A stretch of DNA of 64,000 bases from Rhodothermus profundi (GTDB taxonomy: Bacteria; Bacteroidota; Rhodothermia; Rhodothermales; Rhodothermaceae): assembly GCF_900142415.1 (NCBI RefSeq), contig NZ_FRAU01000005.1:37854-101853 (forward strand). Reading direction: 5' to 3'. Position 1 is the first letter of the stretch. The number at the start of each line of letters is the position of its first letter. The notes beneath the pieces were generated by a model. That model had not been told where the DNA came from, did no database searches, and saw only the letters and a list, made by a program, of their open reading frames with translations. Shown here piece by piece: positions 27,777-36,409 of this stretch. The position numbers were made by a program, and so were the translations under genes.

Positions 27777-30719
27777 TCAGATTTCGTCAAACAACCGGCC
27801 CTGCCGTCCACTCTCTCGCACGGCCTGGCGCACGCGCTCGCGGCCAGCCAGGAAGCCGTCCAGCAGTTTCTTCTCCTTGCTGGCGATGGGTAGGGTCTCG
27901 GAGATGGCCTGGGCCACGCGGTAGAAGACCTCGCTGGCGCCGTAGCCTGTGGACGCGAGCAACTGCACCATTTCCTGCTGTTCTCCGGCCTCCCAGTGGC
28001 GCAGCGCGCGGTGTAAGGTGTCGATCAGGGGCGACGCATGCGTCGCCTCTACACGCAGGTCCTCGATGTGACGCTGGTGGGGACCCAGAACGCGCACGAA
28101 TTCCTGTTCCTTCTTGATGAAGGTGCCGCGTCGGTTCCACTCTTGCGCCAAGTCGATGCCACAGGATTGGGCCAACTTGCGGGCCTCATCGAAGGGGGCG
28201 CGGGCTTCGCCGAAGTTCCAGCGCCAGAGAACATAGAAGCGGGTCATGGAATCAATCTCACCCGCGAAACCATTGTGCAGAATCTGGCGCACCGCGAAGT
28301 CGGTGGCCAGGGTGCGTACCTCTTCCAACAGGCGGTCAGCGCGGATGATGTTGCCCTCGTAGTCCATGATCTTTTCGTATTTGCCGAAGACCTCGATGGC
28401 CGAGCCGATGGCGGCGATGAAGAAGTCCGCACCGCCGATGCCCTCCTCCCAGAGGCGCTGCAGTTTGCGGTCCAGGTGGCGGCGCAGTTCCTCGCGCACC
28501 TCATTGTAAAAGCCGGTCGCTTTACGCGCCACCTTGCGAGCGACAATGTAGATGGAGGAGGCCAGAGAAGCTGTTTCCTGCGCATTCATTCGAGCCTGCA
28601 TCTCGGTGCTGAGAGGCCAGGCACCGCTGACCACCAGGCCGCTGTCCAGCAAGGCGTTGATGACTGTCTCCCAGCCGACTGTCGTCTTGTAGGCGTAGAC
28701 GATGACCGCAATGCCATCGGGCTTGAGCACGCGGTGGATTTCGCGGAAGGCCTGGCTCAGCATGGTTTCAAAGCGCTGCTTGCCTTCCTCCAGGCCGCCC
28801 TTGCCGTGGGAGTAAGCCACGATTTCTTCGCCCTTGGGTGTGAGGGGTGTGGCGAAGAGGTCGGGATAGAGGTGCCCCACGGTGCGCTTGAGCCAGACAT
28901 AGAAGAAGTCGGAGAGGTAAGAGTAAGGCACGTTGTCGTAGTAGGGCGGGTCGGTGAGCACCGCATCGAAGTGATTGTCAGGGTAGGGCAGGCGGGTGGC
29001 GGAGGCGTGGGAGGTGTGAGGGGTGAGGGTTGGGGGGTGAGGGGTGAGGGAGAGATGTTGGATGACCTCCAAAATGCCTTCCATATCCCATTGGCCGCGT
29101 GAACCACTGAAAGGATTAACTTCGCCGAAATCCCAAACCATTGGTAAAGCTTGTCTATCAAACGCTCTTTCAAAGCTTAATGCATCTGCACGCCATCGCG
29201 TAAGACTGCACAAATGGGTGGATAATTTGTTCAGGACAAAAGCCAAATACGTCGCCACGGCTCGGGCGAAGTCCTCCCTCACCCCTCGTTCCTCACTCCT
29301 CACCCCTAATCCCTCACCCCTCACCCCTTCATACGCCTGGCGCACTTTCTCGGCGAAGGTGATGAGGGCCAGTTTCTGGCGGGCATTGAACAGGTCGCTC
29401 CAATTCTTCATCTTGTAATTAAGAACGCGGTTTGTACCTCCCATCGTGTTGGATGGTGTAGGCATTATCGGCTCGGTTGGCACAGGATCCATCCCCCACT
29501 CTAACATCAATCGCTCGCGCTTTTCGGCCAGAGCCCGTTCGGTTGCGGCATAGGCAGCCAGGTCGGCCTCGGTGGGCAAACGGTATTGTTTTCCCCCACC
29601 CCTCCTTCCTCGCCCCTCACCCCTCGTTACGACCACAGCCACCATGCGCTGGCCTGATTGGCCTTCTTGGAACAGGCGGCGAGTGGTCTTGGCGTCCATG
29701 ACCGCGCCACAGACGGGGCAGGTGACCACGGCCTGGGAAACGGTGCCCCGTTTGGGGTCGAAGCCCTCGGGCCAGGGGGCGTAGGGGCGACCCGCCGGGT
29801 TGCCCCTACGTTTGCCACGGGCGACGATCTCGAATTCCACCCGGCCGTCGCGCACTACGGGGCGCAAGGCGATTTCGCGGTCCTTCTTCTTGGCCAGCCA
29901 GAACTGGCGCATGAGGGGAATCTCTGCGCCGCAGGAGGGATTCTGGCAGGGCAGCGTGCGGGCCCAGATGTAGCCGACGATGGTCTCGTCGGGGTCGGGC
30001 GAGCGGTAGAAGGCGGCTAGTTCCTTGCGGGCCTCTTCGAGAACCCAGGTCCCCCATTTCTTCACGGCAGCCAACAAGGGGTTGAAGTCAGGCGGGACCG
30101 AGGTGGGAGACGGCTCAGGCTCCAGGCCCAGGCCCATCTGGGGGCCGTCATCGTTAGGCGCGGCCTCGTCCTGAGCGAGCAAGTCGGCAGGCATGCCCTC
30201 GAAGAGACGGCCGTACTTCTGGGGATACTCCAGGGTGGCCTTGAGGATGAGCACGGCCACAGGGTTGTAATCGTTGGCGTAGGTCTCACAGCCCAGGCGC
30301 AGCGCTTCCAGGGGAATGGCACCGCCGCCCGCGAAGGGATCGAGCACGCGCGGGGGCGGCACGCGGCCTGCCTCGATGTCGTCCATGGTGACCGGGCGGC
30401 CCAGTTCGGCGGAGAGGTGCTCCGCGTGGGCCTGGTAGATGTCGCGGCGGGCCTTTTCCAAGATATGCGGGTTGAGGGAGTTCTCCCACTTGCTCAGGTC
30501 GATGATGAACTGGCGCTGCTTCTGCCACTCCTCGGGCGTCTCCGGTGGGGGCACCAGCGCGGCGTAGGCCGTGGCCCGCGAGGAGGCCAGGGGCCGCCGC
30601 GCCCACCAGATGTGCAGCGTACTGATGTGCCCGTGGCGGATGTTCTTCTCGCGCGCGGATTCCGCGCTGACTTCCCTGACGGGAAAGGTTTCTTCAATGA
30701 GACGGCGGTCGTGGGTCAT
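27777..30719 (-). CDS. DUF1156-family DNA adenine methyltransferase with in-frame repeat insertions
   Basis: A 980-residue DNA methyltransferase of the DUF1156 type. Motifs: N-terminal SAREKNIRHGHISTLHIWWARR, the SAM-binding motif DPFAGGGAIPLEA (residues 127-139), a zinc-ribbon-like middle (CQNPSCGAEIPL and VVTCPVCGAVM), and the catalytic motif DPPYYDNVPYSYLSDFFY near residue 590. It probably marks host DNA for the helicase-ATPase partners encoded downstream. The reading frame passes intact through five palindromic or low-complexity insertions (separate entries), which lengthen the protein with repeats such as EGLGVRSEERGVRE. It starts 61 bp after the small 63-residue gene. Whether the enzyme remains active with these insertions cannot be told from sequence. 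Confidence 0.9.
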   Translation of the reverse strand: MTHDRRLIEETFPVREVSAESAREKNIRHGHISTLHIWWARRPLASSRATAYAALVPPPETPEEWQKQRQFIIDLSKWENSLNPHILEKARRDIYQAHAEHLSAELGRPVTMDDIEAGRVPPPRVLDPFAGGGAIPLEALRLGCETYANDYNPVAVLILKATLEYPQKYGRLFEGMPADLLAQDEAAPNDDGPQMGLGLEPEPSPTSVPPDFNPLLAAVKKWGTWVLEEARKELAAFYRSPDPDETIVGYIWARTLPCQNPSCGAEIPLMRQFWLAKKKDREIALRPVVRDGRVEFEIVARGKRRGNPAGRPYAPWPEGFDPKRGTVSQAVVTCPVCGAVMDAKTTRRLFQEGQSGQRMVAVVVTRGEGRGRRGGGKQYRLPTEADLAAYAATERALAEKRERLMLEWGMDPVPTEPIMPTPSNTMGGTNRVLNYKMKNWSDLFNARQKLALITFAEKVRQAYEGVRGEGLGVRSEERGVREDFARAVATYLAFVLNKLSTHLCSLTRWRADALSFERAFDRQALPMVWDFGEVNPFSGSRGQWDMEGILEVIQHLSLTPHPPTLTPHTSHASATRLPYPDNHFDAVLTDPPYYDNVPYSYLSDFFYVWLKRTVGHLYPDLFATPLTPKGEEIVAYSHGKGGLEEGKQRFETMLSQAFREIHRVLKPDGIAVIVYAYKTTVGWETVINALLDSGLVVSGAWPLSTEMQARMNAQETASLASSIYIVARKVARKATGFYNEVREELRRHLDRKLQRLWEEGIGGADFFIAAIGSAIEVFGKYEKIMDYEGNIIRADRLLEEVRTLATDFAVRQILHNGFAGEIDSMTRFYVLWRWNFGEARAPFDEARKLAQSCGIDLAQEWNRRGTFIKKEQEFVRVLGPHQRHIEDLRVEATHASPLIDTLHRALRHWEAGEQQEMVQLLASTGYGASEVFYRVAQAISETLPIASKEKKLLDGFLAGRERVRQAVRESGRQGRLFDEI
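28027..28050. repeat. Palindromic element inside the DUF1156 gene
   Basis: 24 bp form an inverted repeat with an uninterrupted 18-bp palindromic core GGCGACGCATGCGTCGCC and one mismatched pair outside it. It is translated in frame as part of EATHASPL. Similar sequences of the form GGGGCGACGCATGCGTCGCCC are familiar to me as dispersed palindromes in some thermophile genomes (Chloroflexota), but I cannot check this here. Confidence 0.75.
29010..29053. repeat. GTGAGGGG low-complexity insertion inside the DUF1156 gene
   Basis: The plus strand repeats GTGAGGGGTGAGGG several times. The minus-strand frame reads it as the proline/threonine-rich stretch SLTPHPPTLTPHTSH just before the catalytic DPPYY motif. 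It is out of character with the rest of the enzyme and is probably an inserted repeat. Confidence 0.75.
29273..29331. repeat. CCTCACCCCT low-complexity insertion inside the DUF1156 gene
   Basis: The same repeat unit as at 29010-29053 but in the opposite orientation (CCCTCACCCCTC). It is translated as EGVRGEGLGVRSEERGVRE. The pair of inverted copies lies on both sides of about 220 bp of coding sequence. Confidence 0.75.
29588..29630. repeat. C-rich low-complexity insertion inside the DUF1156 gene
   Basis: A third, more degenerate copy of the CCTCACCCCT type (CCTCGCCCCTCACCCCTCG). It is translated as TRGEGRGRRGGG within the region between the zinc-ribbon segment and residue 400. Confidence 0.65.
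29780..29810. repeat. Palindromic element inside the DUF1156 gene
   Basis: 31 bp, CGTAGGGGCGACCCG followed by CCGGGTTGCCCCTACG, give a near-perfect inverted repeat with one G-T mismatch. It is translated in frame as GKRRGNPAGRPYAP. This GTAGGGGC-GCCCCTAC form is a well-known type of dispersed bacterial palindrome; its presence inside a coding sequence without breaking the frame is notable. Confidence 0.8.
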
Positions 30720-30780
30720 GGACGTTCCCTATCCTCACTTCCACAGATCGCAGTACATGCAGCTCAGTAGGTTCTTCGAC

Positions 30781-30972
30781 CTAAGTATTCACCACCTTGG
30801 CCAAGCAAGTATCGTGATCAATGCCCTCCAGGGGGTGGGGAGGCCAGACACCCAACGCACGCGCGTGTTCGAGCAGAACCTCAAAGACGCGTAGGTTCGC
30901 CTCCAGGTCGGGCTCCTGGCTGCACTGCCACTCGGCTTCGAATTGTTGCCATGCCTTTCTATCCCGGATCAT
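30781..30972 (-). CDS. Small protein of unknown function, coupled to the type III-C operon
   Basis: 63 residues beginning MIRDRKAWQQFEAEWQ and ending PLEGIDHDTCLAKVVNT. Its ATG overlaps the stop of the RAMP gene as ATGA, so it is clearly translated as part of the CRISPR operon, and it is followed 61 bp later by the methyltransferase gene. The amphipathic helical pattern and the PHPLEGID segment look conserved; I recall small proteins of this form in other bacteria, but cannot name the family. It could be an anti-toxin-like or adaptor protein; no function can be assigned. Confidence 0.75.
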   Translation of the reverse strand: MIRDRKAWQQFEAEWQCSQEPDLEANLRVFEVLLEHARALGVWPPHPLEGIDHDTCLAKVVNT

Positions 30973-31880
30973 GTTTTCCTCTTACGTCTTCCTGTCCAAA
31001 AGCCGTCGCGTTCAATGAAAAACACAAACTCTAACTCTTCCTCTTTCGGTTCTAAAATCTGCGTGCCCGGCTGCCAGTAGAGTTGACAGATTGGTCGTGG
31101 CGTCTGCCAATCCCATTGGACAAGGGCCTCTCGGTCGCCTTTTGCAGACGGAAATACCCCATGGGCTACAAGGTATGAAGGCTGTTTTACGACGGGCGTA
31201 TCGCCGTTTAATTCAACTTCATCGCCAAAACACTTCTCTGCCTCTTCCCACGGCTTTCGCTTTGAAAAAGGTAGCAATACCAGGTGTCCAAAGCCATATC
31301 GCGTCTCGCCGCCGATGAAGACTTCCCGAACATCTTTCAGTGCACTTTGTAGGTGCTGGGGTAAAGTATCGTTCAGAAACACGTATCCCACAAAAGCCAC
31401 CGGAGAAGGCTGGTCGTGGGCTTGTCCTTGTGCCGGTTTCCAGTGCGTGGCGATGCACTCGACCTCCCGCAGGGTACCCTCTTCGGCGGCGCCGGAACCG
31501 GGCGCGATGGCCGTGCTCGGTCGGGTGTGAAGGAACCGCCGGCGGAAGCGGCGGTCGGGCTCATTCTTACCGTCTTCTCGATGCCAAAGTAGACCTTTAT
31601 CCTCTTCGTAGCGTGGGAGCCAGGCGTACCAGTGGCCATTCACCTGCTCTGCCGGGAAGAGATAGGTGAAGCGAGCGTGTTCCTGAAGTTTCCGGCCGAT
31701 ATCTTCATAGTTTGGAAATGAACTACTGGCCCGCTGCCGTGCGACTTCGGCGGTCAACGCGGCCCACATGTTGCGAGCCGGGATGTAAAGCCGCGTGCGA
31801 TTCAGGGCTCCGGCAGGGGTGTGACCGATGTAAAGCGGGGAGTGCAACTGCCAGACCCAGCGGTAAAGCGTCCAGCTCAT
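30969..31880 (-). CDS. RAMP-superfamily CRISPR protein, Cmr3/Cas5 position of type III-C
   Basis: A 303-residue RAMP protein. The N-terminus LHSPLYIGHTPAGALNRTRLYIPARNMWAALT is a RAMP beta-alpha opening, and VFIGGETRYGFGHLVLL is the glycine-rich loop. In type III complexes the remaining RAMP besides Cmr1, Cmr4 and Cmr6 is the Cas5-like Cmr3, which holds the crRNA 5' handle next to Cas10; I assign it by elimination and position. The ATG overlaps the Cmr5 stop (ATGA), with GGGAGG upstream. The C-terminus is coupled to the 63-residue gene. Sequence similarity to classical Cmr3 is weak. Confidence 0.75.
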   Translation of the reverse strand: MSWTLYRWVWQLHSPLYIGHTPAGALNRTRLYIPARNMWAALTAEVARQRASSSFPNYEDIGRKLQEHARFTYLFPAEQVNGHWYAWLPRYEEDKGLLWHREDGKNEPDRRFRRRFLHTRPSTAIAPGSGAAEEGTLREVECIATHWKPAQGQAHDQPSPVAFVGYVFLNDTLPQHLQSALKDVREVFIGGETRYGFGHLVLLPFSKRKPWEEAEKCFGDEVELNGDTPVVKQPSYLVAHGVFPSAKGDREALVQWDWQTPRPICQLYWQPGTQILEPKEEELEFVFFIERDGFWTGRRKRKT

Positions 31881-32233
31881 GATGTACCGCCTCCCTTGGC
31901 TTTCAGGTGATAGCGCGCGTAGGAAAGGGCCGTGCGCAACAGGTCGCGAGCGAAGAGCAGGTCGTCCAGGTCTTCCGATAGCTTCTTTATGGCCTCCAGG
32001 ATGTCGTTTGCTCCAGCCAGCCGGTTGTGGAAGATGCCTTGAAGGAAATTTAAGGTTTTCGAACTCATGTCACCAGCCACGTTGCTATGCCGGGCCTGGA
32101 GGTAAAGGAACATGGCATACGGCCCCTGCTCCTCCAGCACGGCCAGAGCTGCATTGACGCTCTTTTCTTCTATGCCAGAAATCTGGGTTATTTCACGACC
32201 CAGTTCGGCGCACCGGATGTCCAGGTTGGTCAT
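31877..32233 (-). CDS. cmr5: Type III small subunit Cmr5 (Cas11-like)
   Basis: A 118-residue helical protein. The segment LAVLEEQGPYAMFLYLQARHS is the Cmr5 signature, followed by KTLNFLQGIF. Cmr5 lines the inner filament of the complex along the target RNA. I chose the ATG at 32233, which has GAGG 5 bp upstream and lies just after the cmr4 stop; an in-frame ATG at 32248 overlaps cmr4 by 8 bp and is also possible. Confidence 0.88.
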   Translation of the reverse strand: MTNLDIRCAELGREITQISGIEEKSVNAALAVLEEQGPYAMFLYLQARHSNVAGDMSSKTLNFLQGIFHNRLAGANDILEAIKKLSEDLDDLLFARDLLRTALSYARYHLKAKGGGTS

Positions 32234-32240
32234 CTGAGCC

Positions 32241-33323
32241 TCACGCATCGCTGGCCTCCTCTTGCTGGTTCTCTGTTTCCGCCTGCATTTCGGAAGGTTG
32301 ATGCCCTTGGCAATTTATCTCTTCTCCCTCTGCCCATCTGCACTCACAAATCACTTCCACCCGCCCCATGCCACGCGTACCCATGCCACCGATGCCCAGA
32401 TGCTTGAGATAATTGTGGGCTTCCCTGACCGTTTCATACACCTTATTCGGGCTATCCACAGCTTGGATGTCTTGTCCGTTTATGCGGAAATGCTTGGGAT
32501 TCTTGGCGATAATTTCCCAGATTAACACGGTGCTGCGAGGAAGCGCTTCATAAGAAAACAGAGCCTTGTCTTCAGCCGCGCCGGTTTCCGGGTTAATGGA
32601 GACCGACGTACGCACTTCCAGGTTGCTGTTCACGATGTGGGCGAACAGGCGGTCAGGCACCAGGGCCAGGCGGTCGCGAATGTAGTCGGGAACGCCAAGC
32701 GAGTCCAGGTGCCTCGTTATTTGCCCCATTTCACTGCATTGCCGGGTCTCCAACAACAGCCAGCCCAAGTTGAGGGGATTCCCCGGTTCTTCGGCCAGGT
32801 ATACGGCATCACCGTCCACACCGCTTACCTTCAGGCCCACCCATTCCAGCGCCATGAGTGAGGTGACCCACATGGGACCTCGGCGGGTAGGCACGGGAAA
32901 GAGCAGCACGTGGGCATCGCTGAAGGCGGCCAGACCGGCGAAGCCTCCTTCCTGGCCGGCTCCCCGGGCAAACCCGAAGACGGTGCAGACCGGGCAGTCG
33001 GGCTGGCGGCAGTGGCCGTGGTCTTTATCAAGCCCCAATCCGGCACAATCGGGGTAAAAGGGTTTTTGCCGGACCTGCTGACCGCTCTGGCTTTGTTGCT
33101 GGCGCTGTTCTTCGTAGTGCATCGCCACATAGGTCCGGTACACTCCGGCCAGGCTGGAGCCGGGGATTTTGGGAACTTGTGTGACCGGATCGCGGACGAT
33201 GGTCAGATCCACCCGACCGATACGAGCACCGCCGGTCCCCACATGGATGGGATCCAGGGCAATGCCAGTGTGCAGAAATTTTTCGTAGCTTGCCATACCT
33301 TTTTCTGCTTTTATGAGACTCAT
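32241..33323 (-). CDS. cmr4: Type III backbone RAMP Cmr4 (Cas7), target-RNA cleaving
   Basis: Cmr4 forms the backbone and cuts target RNA every six nucleotides. The opening DPIHVGTGGARIGRVDLTIVR followed by KIPGSSLAGVYR is the family signature; Asp39 in RVDLTI corresponds to the catalytic Asp of Pyrococcus Cmr4, so RNase activity is probably kept. A Cys/His cluster (HCRQPDCPVC near residues 100-110) could bind zinc. The ATG at 33323 overlaps the cas10 stop (ATGA); a second ATG nine codons later is the alternative. 360 residues, with a C-terminal tail rich in Glu and Gln. Confidence 0.92.
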   Translation of the reverse strand: MSLIKAEKGMASYEKFLHTGIALDPIHVGTGGARIGRVDLTIVRDPVTQVPKIPGSSLAGVYRTYVAMHYEEQRQQQSQSGQQVRQKPFYPDCAGLGLDKDHGHCRQPDCPVCTVFGFARGAGQEGGFAGLAAFSDAHVLLFPVPTRRGPMWVTSLMALEWVGLKVSGVDGDAVYLAEEPGNPLNLGWLLLETRQCSEMGQITRHLDSLGVPDYIRDRLALVPDRLFAHIVNSNLEVRTSVSINPETGAAEDKALFSYEALPRSTVLIWEIIAKNPKHFRINGQDIQAVDSPNKVYETVREAHNYLKHLGIGGMGTRGMGRVEVICECRWAEGEEINCQGHQPSEMQAETENQQEEASDA

Positions 33324-36300
33324 TCTTTCAGCACTGATAGATGCCAGTCCAGCGACCACGTAAGCTCGTCCTGCACTGCGGCCGCCGTCAGAGCATCCAG
33401 CGCTGTTCCCCGACATTCCAGATGATGCACCAGAAGGGCTCGGTAGGTATCCTGACGCAGTTGTTCAGAAGCTGCTGGAGCACCTTCCGGTGTGCGCCAT
33501 GCTTCCTCTACGTGGCCCAGCTCGCTCCGCAAATGCTGAAGGGCCGTCTGACTGGGCGCTACTCTCCTGAGCAATCCCCAGGTCTCACGCATTTGCTTCC
33601 ACTCCTCCAGGTAACGCACATCCCAATCAGCGAAGCGGGCTGCGGTGCTTTCCATAAAGAGAGCGGCTATACGCGCAGGGAATACTCGGATTCCATCCCC
33701 CGGGCGCAGGTCAGCCACGTGCCGGAAGACGCGGCCATAGGGATGGCGGAAATCCCGGGGAAAGCGCAACTCGGTGTCCTCCACCTCCACGTAGGGATAG
33801 AAGACGTCCTCCCGGCCATCGGGCATGATGGTGGGCACCACCCGCAGGGTGCTCCGGCCATCCTTTCGCTTCAGGCGAAGCGCCGTCACACCGGCCCGGC
33901 ATTCCACTTCTTCTACCTGCCAAATTTCTACTTTTTTTTCTTCTTTCTCATTGGCCACAAGCGCATCTTCCAAGTTGCGTGTGGCCTCGATCACGGCCTG
34001 ATAGGGCAACGTGCGGGGGAAGGCGACCACACCCACCCGCAGGGGCAGACGGTCCCACACCCGTGCAAAGCGTTCCTTCCACCACGAAGCGGCCAGGTCC
34101 ACGCATTCTGAAGCTGCTTCCAGCGGCACCAGCACCCGGAAGCGCAGGGGCGAGATTTCTACAGGGATGACCGGCGCGTAAACCCCCAGATGGGAATGCG
34201 GTTTGCCAAGGTCACGCACGGTCTCCACTTGCATATCCCGTATGCGTCCAAATCGGTCCTCTTCTTCCAGTGGGATAACTTCATCCTGCAAGACCGCTTT
34301 GGCTTCCTCGGGTTGCAGCAGACGAGCCAGGTTGGAAGCTGTTACAAAGCCTCCCAGACTTTGTATATAGACCAGACTGATTTGCTGGCCTCGCCAGCGA
34401 CCATCGTAAAGGGTCAAGTCTCGCCAGCCGTTCTTATTCTGGGGGACGAGCACCAGCCGCCGCACCCGCCAGGGATTGGCACTGCGGGCAGCAATTTGCC
34501 GAAATTCCCGGAGTAGATCGCAGAAGAACTCCTCTGCCTCGCGCCAGAAACGATACACCCGGCCCGGGGAGGGGAGTTTGCGGAATGATTGGAAGACAAA
34601 CCATTTGGCATTTTGTATCGTATCGCTGGAATTCCACGAAGGTGCTACGGATCGATCTTCGACAAGACGATTGTAGATGCGTTCCCAAGAAGATGATGCC
34701 ACACTAGGATCTGAAAACTCTTCTTCTAAATTCGGAATAATACTTCGCAGAATCCCGTCCGTAGAAATCTGTTTCGGGGGACGATCTATTCGTTTTTTGA
34801 AATACTGTGTTAGCCTTTCGTGGAGGGGCAAAGTTCGCCAACGCTTGGTTTGATTCTCTATAGCTCTCGCAACTTTCTTGTTGTATTTAAACCACTCCGA
34901 AATGGCCTGCGCCCTTAGGCTGTCCACTCGCTCACCAGAAAGCCAGGATTCTACGTCCAAGGAGAAAGTGACCAGGGCCAGGCGGCCGTTGCGGTCGGCC
35001 ACTTCCTCGAACCAGATAGTGTCGTATCCCAGATGCCCCTGAACCCAAGCGTCCCGGCGGTGGTGGCGTCGCTCGCGGCACATCCGGCAGGGACGGGTCT
35101 TGCTGGTAGGGTCGCCATTCAAGCGCACGCGGCATACGGGGCAGACATGGCCACGGGCTTCAGAGGGTGTCGTCCAGCGCACATCCCAGCGTTTGTGAAC
35201 AGGAATGGCCACGACCTTCAAAGCCTCCTCGCGCTCCTGCACAAGAGGCACCAGAGAACGGGTGGGTGCGCTCAGGCGCACATGGGGCGGAGTCTCCAGG
35301 TCAAGGTCGCAAGCAATCCGTTCCACCTCGTCTTGGAGCCATTTCTTCCAGTTCTGAAGCCAAAGTGCAAAATTGTCTTCATCATACTGAAAATTTGGAT
35401 CGTTTCGGCGCTGGCGCTCCTGTTCCTCCTCGTCAAACCGCTCGCCAGGGAAGGAAAAGACGACCACGCTGTCGTCCCGATATAGCAGCGAGCCCACGGC
35501 CAGGTCCACCTCCACGAGCTCAGCCACCCGGCGGAAGAACTCTTCAATCGTCCCCTGGGCGCCGGTCCAATCGCCGATCTTCACTGAGCGGGCTTCATAG
35601 TGGTCAGCCCCGATGGCGACGGTAAGCAGACGCCAGCGCACTTTTCCTTTGATATTTTTATCCGTCCACGGGTGGTTATGGTTCAACAGCGCCCCTGCCA
35701 CCGCACTTTTGAACAGAGCTGCGGCCACATAGGATTGGTCCCACAGGGTCACATCGTTGTTAGGCAGGCGCGTTTCGGCCAGGGTGGAGAGAAAGGCACG
35801 GCGGATGAAAGAATCCTCACCGATGGCTTGTTCCCGCCAGCGCCTCCAGGCGGGCACATCGGCCGGTGGATGGCTGGCCCCCAATCGGCAGGCCTCCTCC
35901 AGGATCCGGCGGATTTCCTTCACCAATTGCTGCCAGCCCTGGGGTGTGAGAATCTCGGGCGGGTCGGCCAGCAGGTTGCGCTTGGGGTGGCCCCAGGGGG
36001 AGGAGAGCCACATATGAAGCACCGTTTGATTAAGGTAGTGTGAGGTGCTTCCAGGAAGATTTTTCTCCACACCGGAGACGACGCCATGAGCGGCCTGAAG
36101 AAGCCCAAGCATTCCGGTATTTCGGCCTGCATGCTTTTCTGTAAAGTCAGCAAAACTTCCAGGCCAGGCGTTGTTAGGAATGCCAGCGCCGTACAGCCGC
36201 CGCACCCACTCCAACAGATTGTCCCAGGGAAAAGGCGGCGTTTCCTGTTGATGCCATTGGCGTTCGTTATAGCCGTTGTTCTCGCTCCCGTGCCGGCGCA

Positions 36301-36409
36301 GAAACTCAGCTCGCGCCTTCCCGGCCATATGGAACCAACCGATGGCTTCCATGGCCAGGAGCAAAGGGCGGTGTTGGCGCAGGGTTTCCGCAGGGGTGAA
36401 GGTGCTCAT
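33320..36409 (-). CDS. Csx11-type Cas10 (type III-C large subunit), probably catalytically inactive
   Basis: A 1029-residue Cas10. It matches Csx11, the III-C large subunit: an N-terminal HD-like region, palm strands (RLLTVAIGADHYEARSVKIGDW), a zinc ribbon CPVC...CRMC at about 421-450, and the C-terminal segment RPGDGIRVFPARIAALFMESTAARF. The HD motif, usually LHDxGK, reads FHMAGK (His27-Met28), so the metal-binding Asp is lost. No GGDD or GGDE occurs anywhere; the palm position carries LLYRDDSVVVFSF (about 303-315). Neither DNA cutting nor cyclic oligoadenylate synthesis is therefore expected. The ATG at 36409 has AGGAGG 6 bp upstream and overlaps the stop of the preceding gene (ATGA). Confidence 0.88.
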   Translation of the reverse strand: MSTFTPAETLRQHRPLLLAMEAIGWFHMAGKARAEFLRRHGSENNGYNERQWHQQETPPFPWDNLLEWVRRLYGAGIPNNAWPGSFADFTEKHAGRNTGMLGLLQAAHGVVSGVEKNLPGSTSHYLNQTVLHMWLSSPWGHPKRNLLADPPEILTPQGWQQLVKEIRRILEEACRLGASHPPADVPAWRRWREQAIGEDSFIRRAFLSTLAETRLPNNDVTLWDQSYVAAALFKSAVAGALLNHNHPWTDKNIKGKVRWRLLTVAIGADHYEARSVKIGDWTGAQGTIEEFFRRVAELVEVDLAVGSLLYRDDSVVVFSFPGERFDEEEQERQRRNDPNFQYDEDNFALWLQNWKKWLQDEVERIACDLDLETPPHVRLSAPTRSLVPLVQEREEALKVVAIPVHKRWDVRWTTPSEARGHVCPVCRVRLNGDPTSKTRPCRMCRERRHHRRDAWVQGHLGYDTIWFEEVADRNGRLALVTFSLDVESWLSGERVDSLRAQAISEWFKYNKKVARAIENQTKRWRTLPLHERLTQYFKKRIDRPPKQISTDGILRSIIPNLEEEFSDPSVASSSWERIYNRLVEDRSVAPSWNSSDTIQNAKWFVFQSFRKLPSPGRVYRFWREAEEFFCDLLREFRQIAARSANPWRVRRLVLVPQNKNGWRDLTLYDGRWRGQQISLVYIQSLGGFVTASNLARLLQPEEAKAVLQDEVIPLEEEDRFGRIRDMQVETVRDLGKPHSHLGVYAPVIPVEISPLRFRVLVPLEAASECVDLAASWWKERFARVWDRLPLRVGVVAFPRTLPYQAVIEATRNLEDALVANEKEEKKVEIWQVEEVECRAGVTALRLKRKDGRSTLRVVPTIMPDGREDVFYPYVEVEDTELRFPRDFRHPYGRVFRHVADLRPGDGIRVFPARIAALFMESTAARFADWDVRYLEEWKQMRETWGLLRRVAPSQTALQHLRSELGHVEEAWRTPEGAPAASEQLRQDTYRALLVHHLECRGTALDALTAAAVQDELTWSLDWHLSVLKE

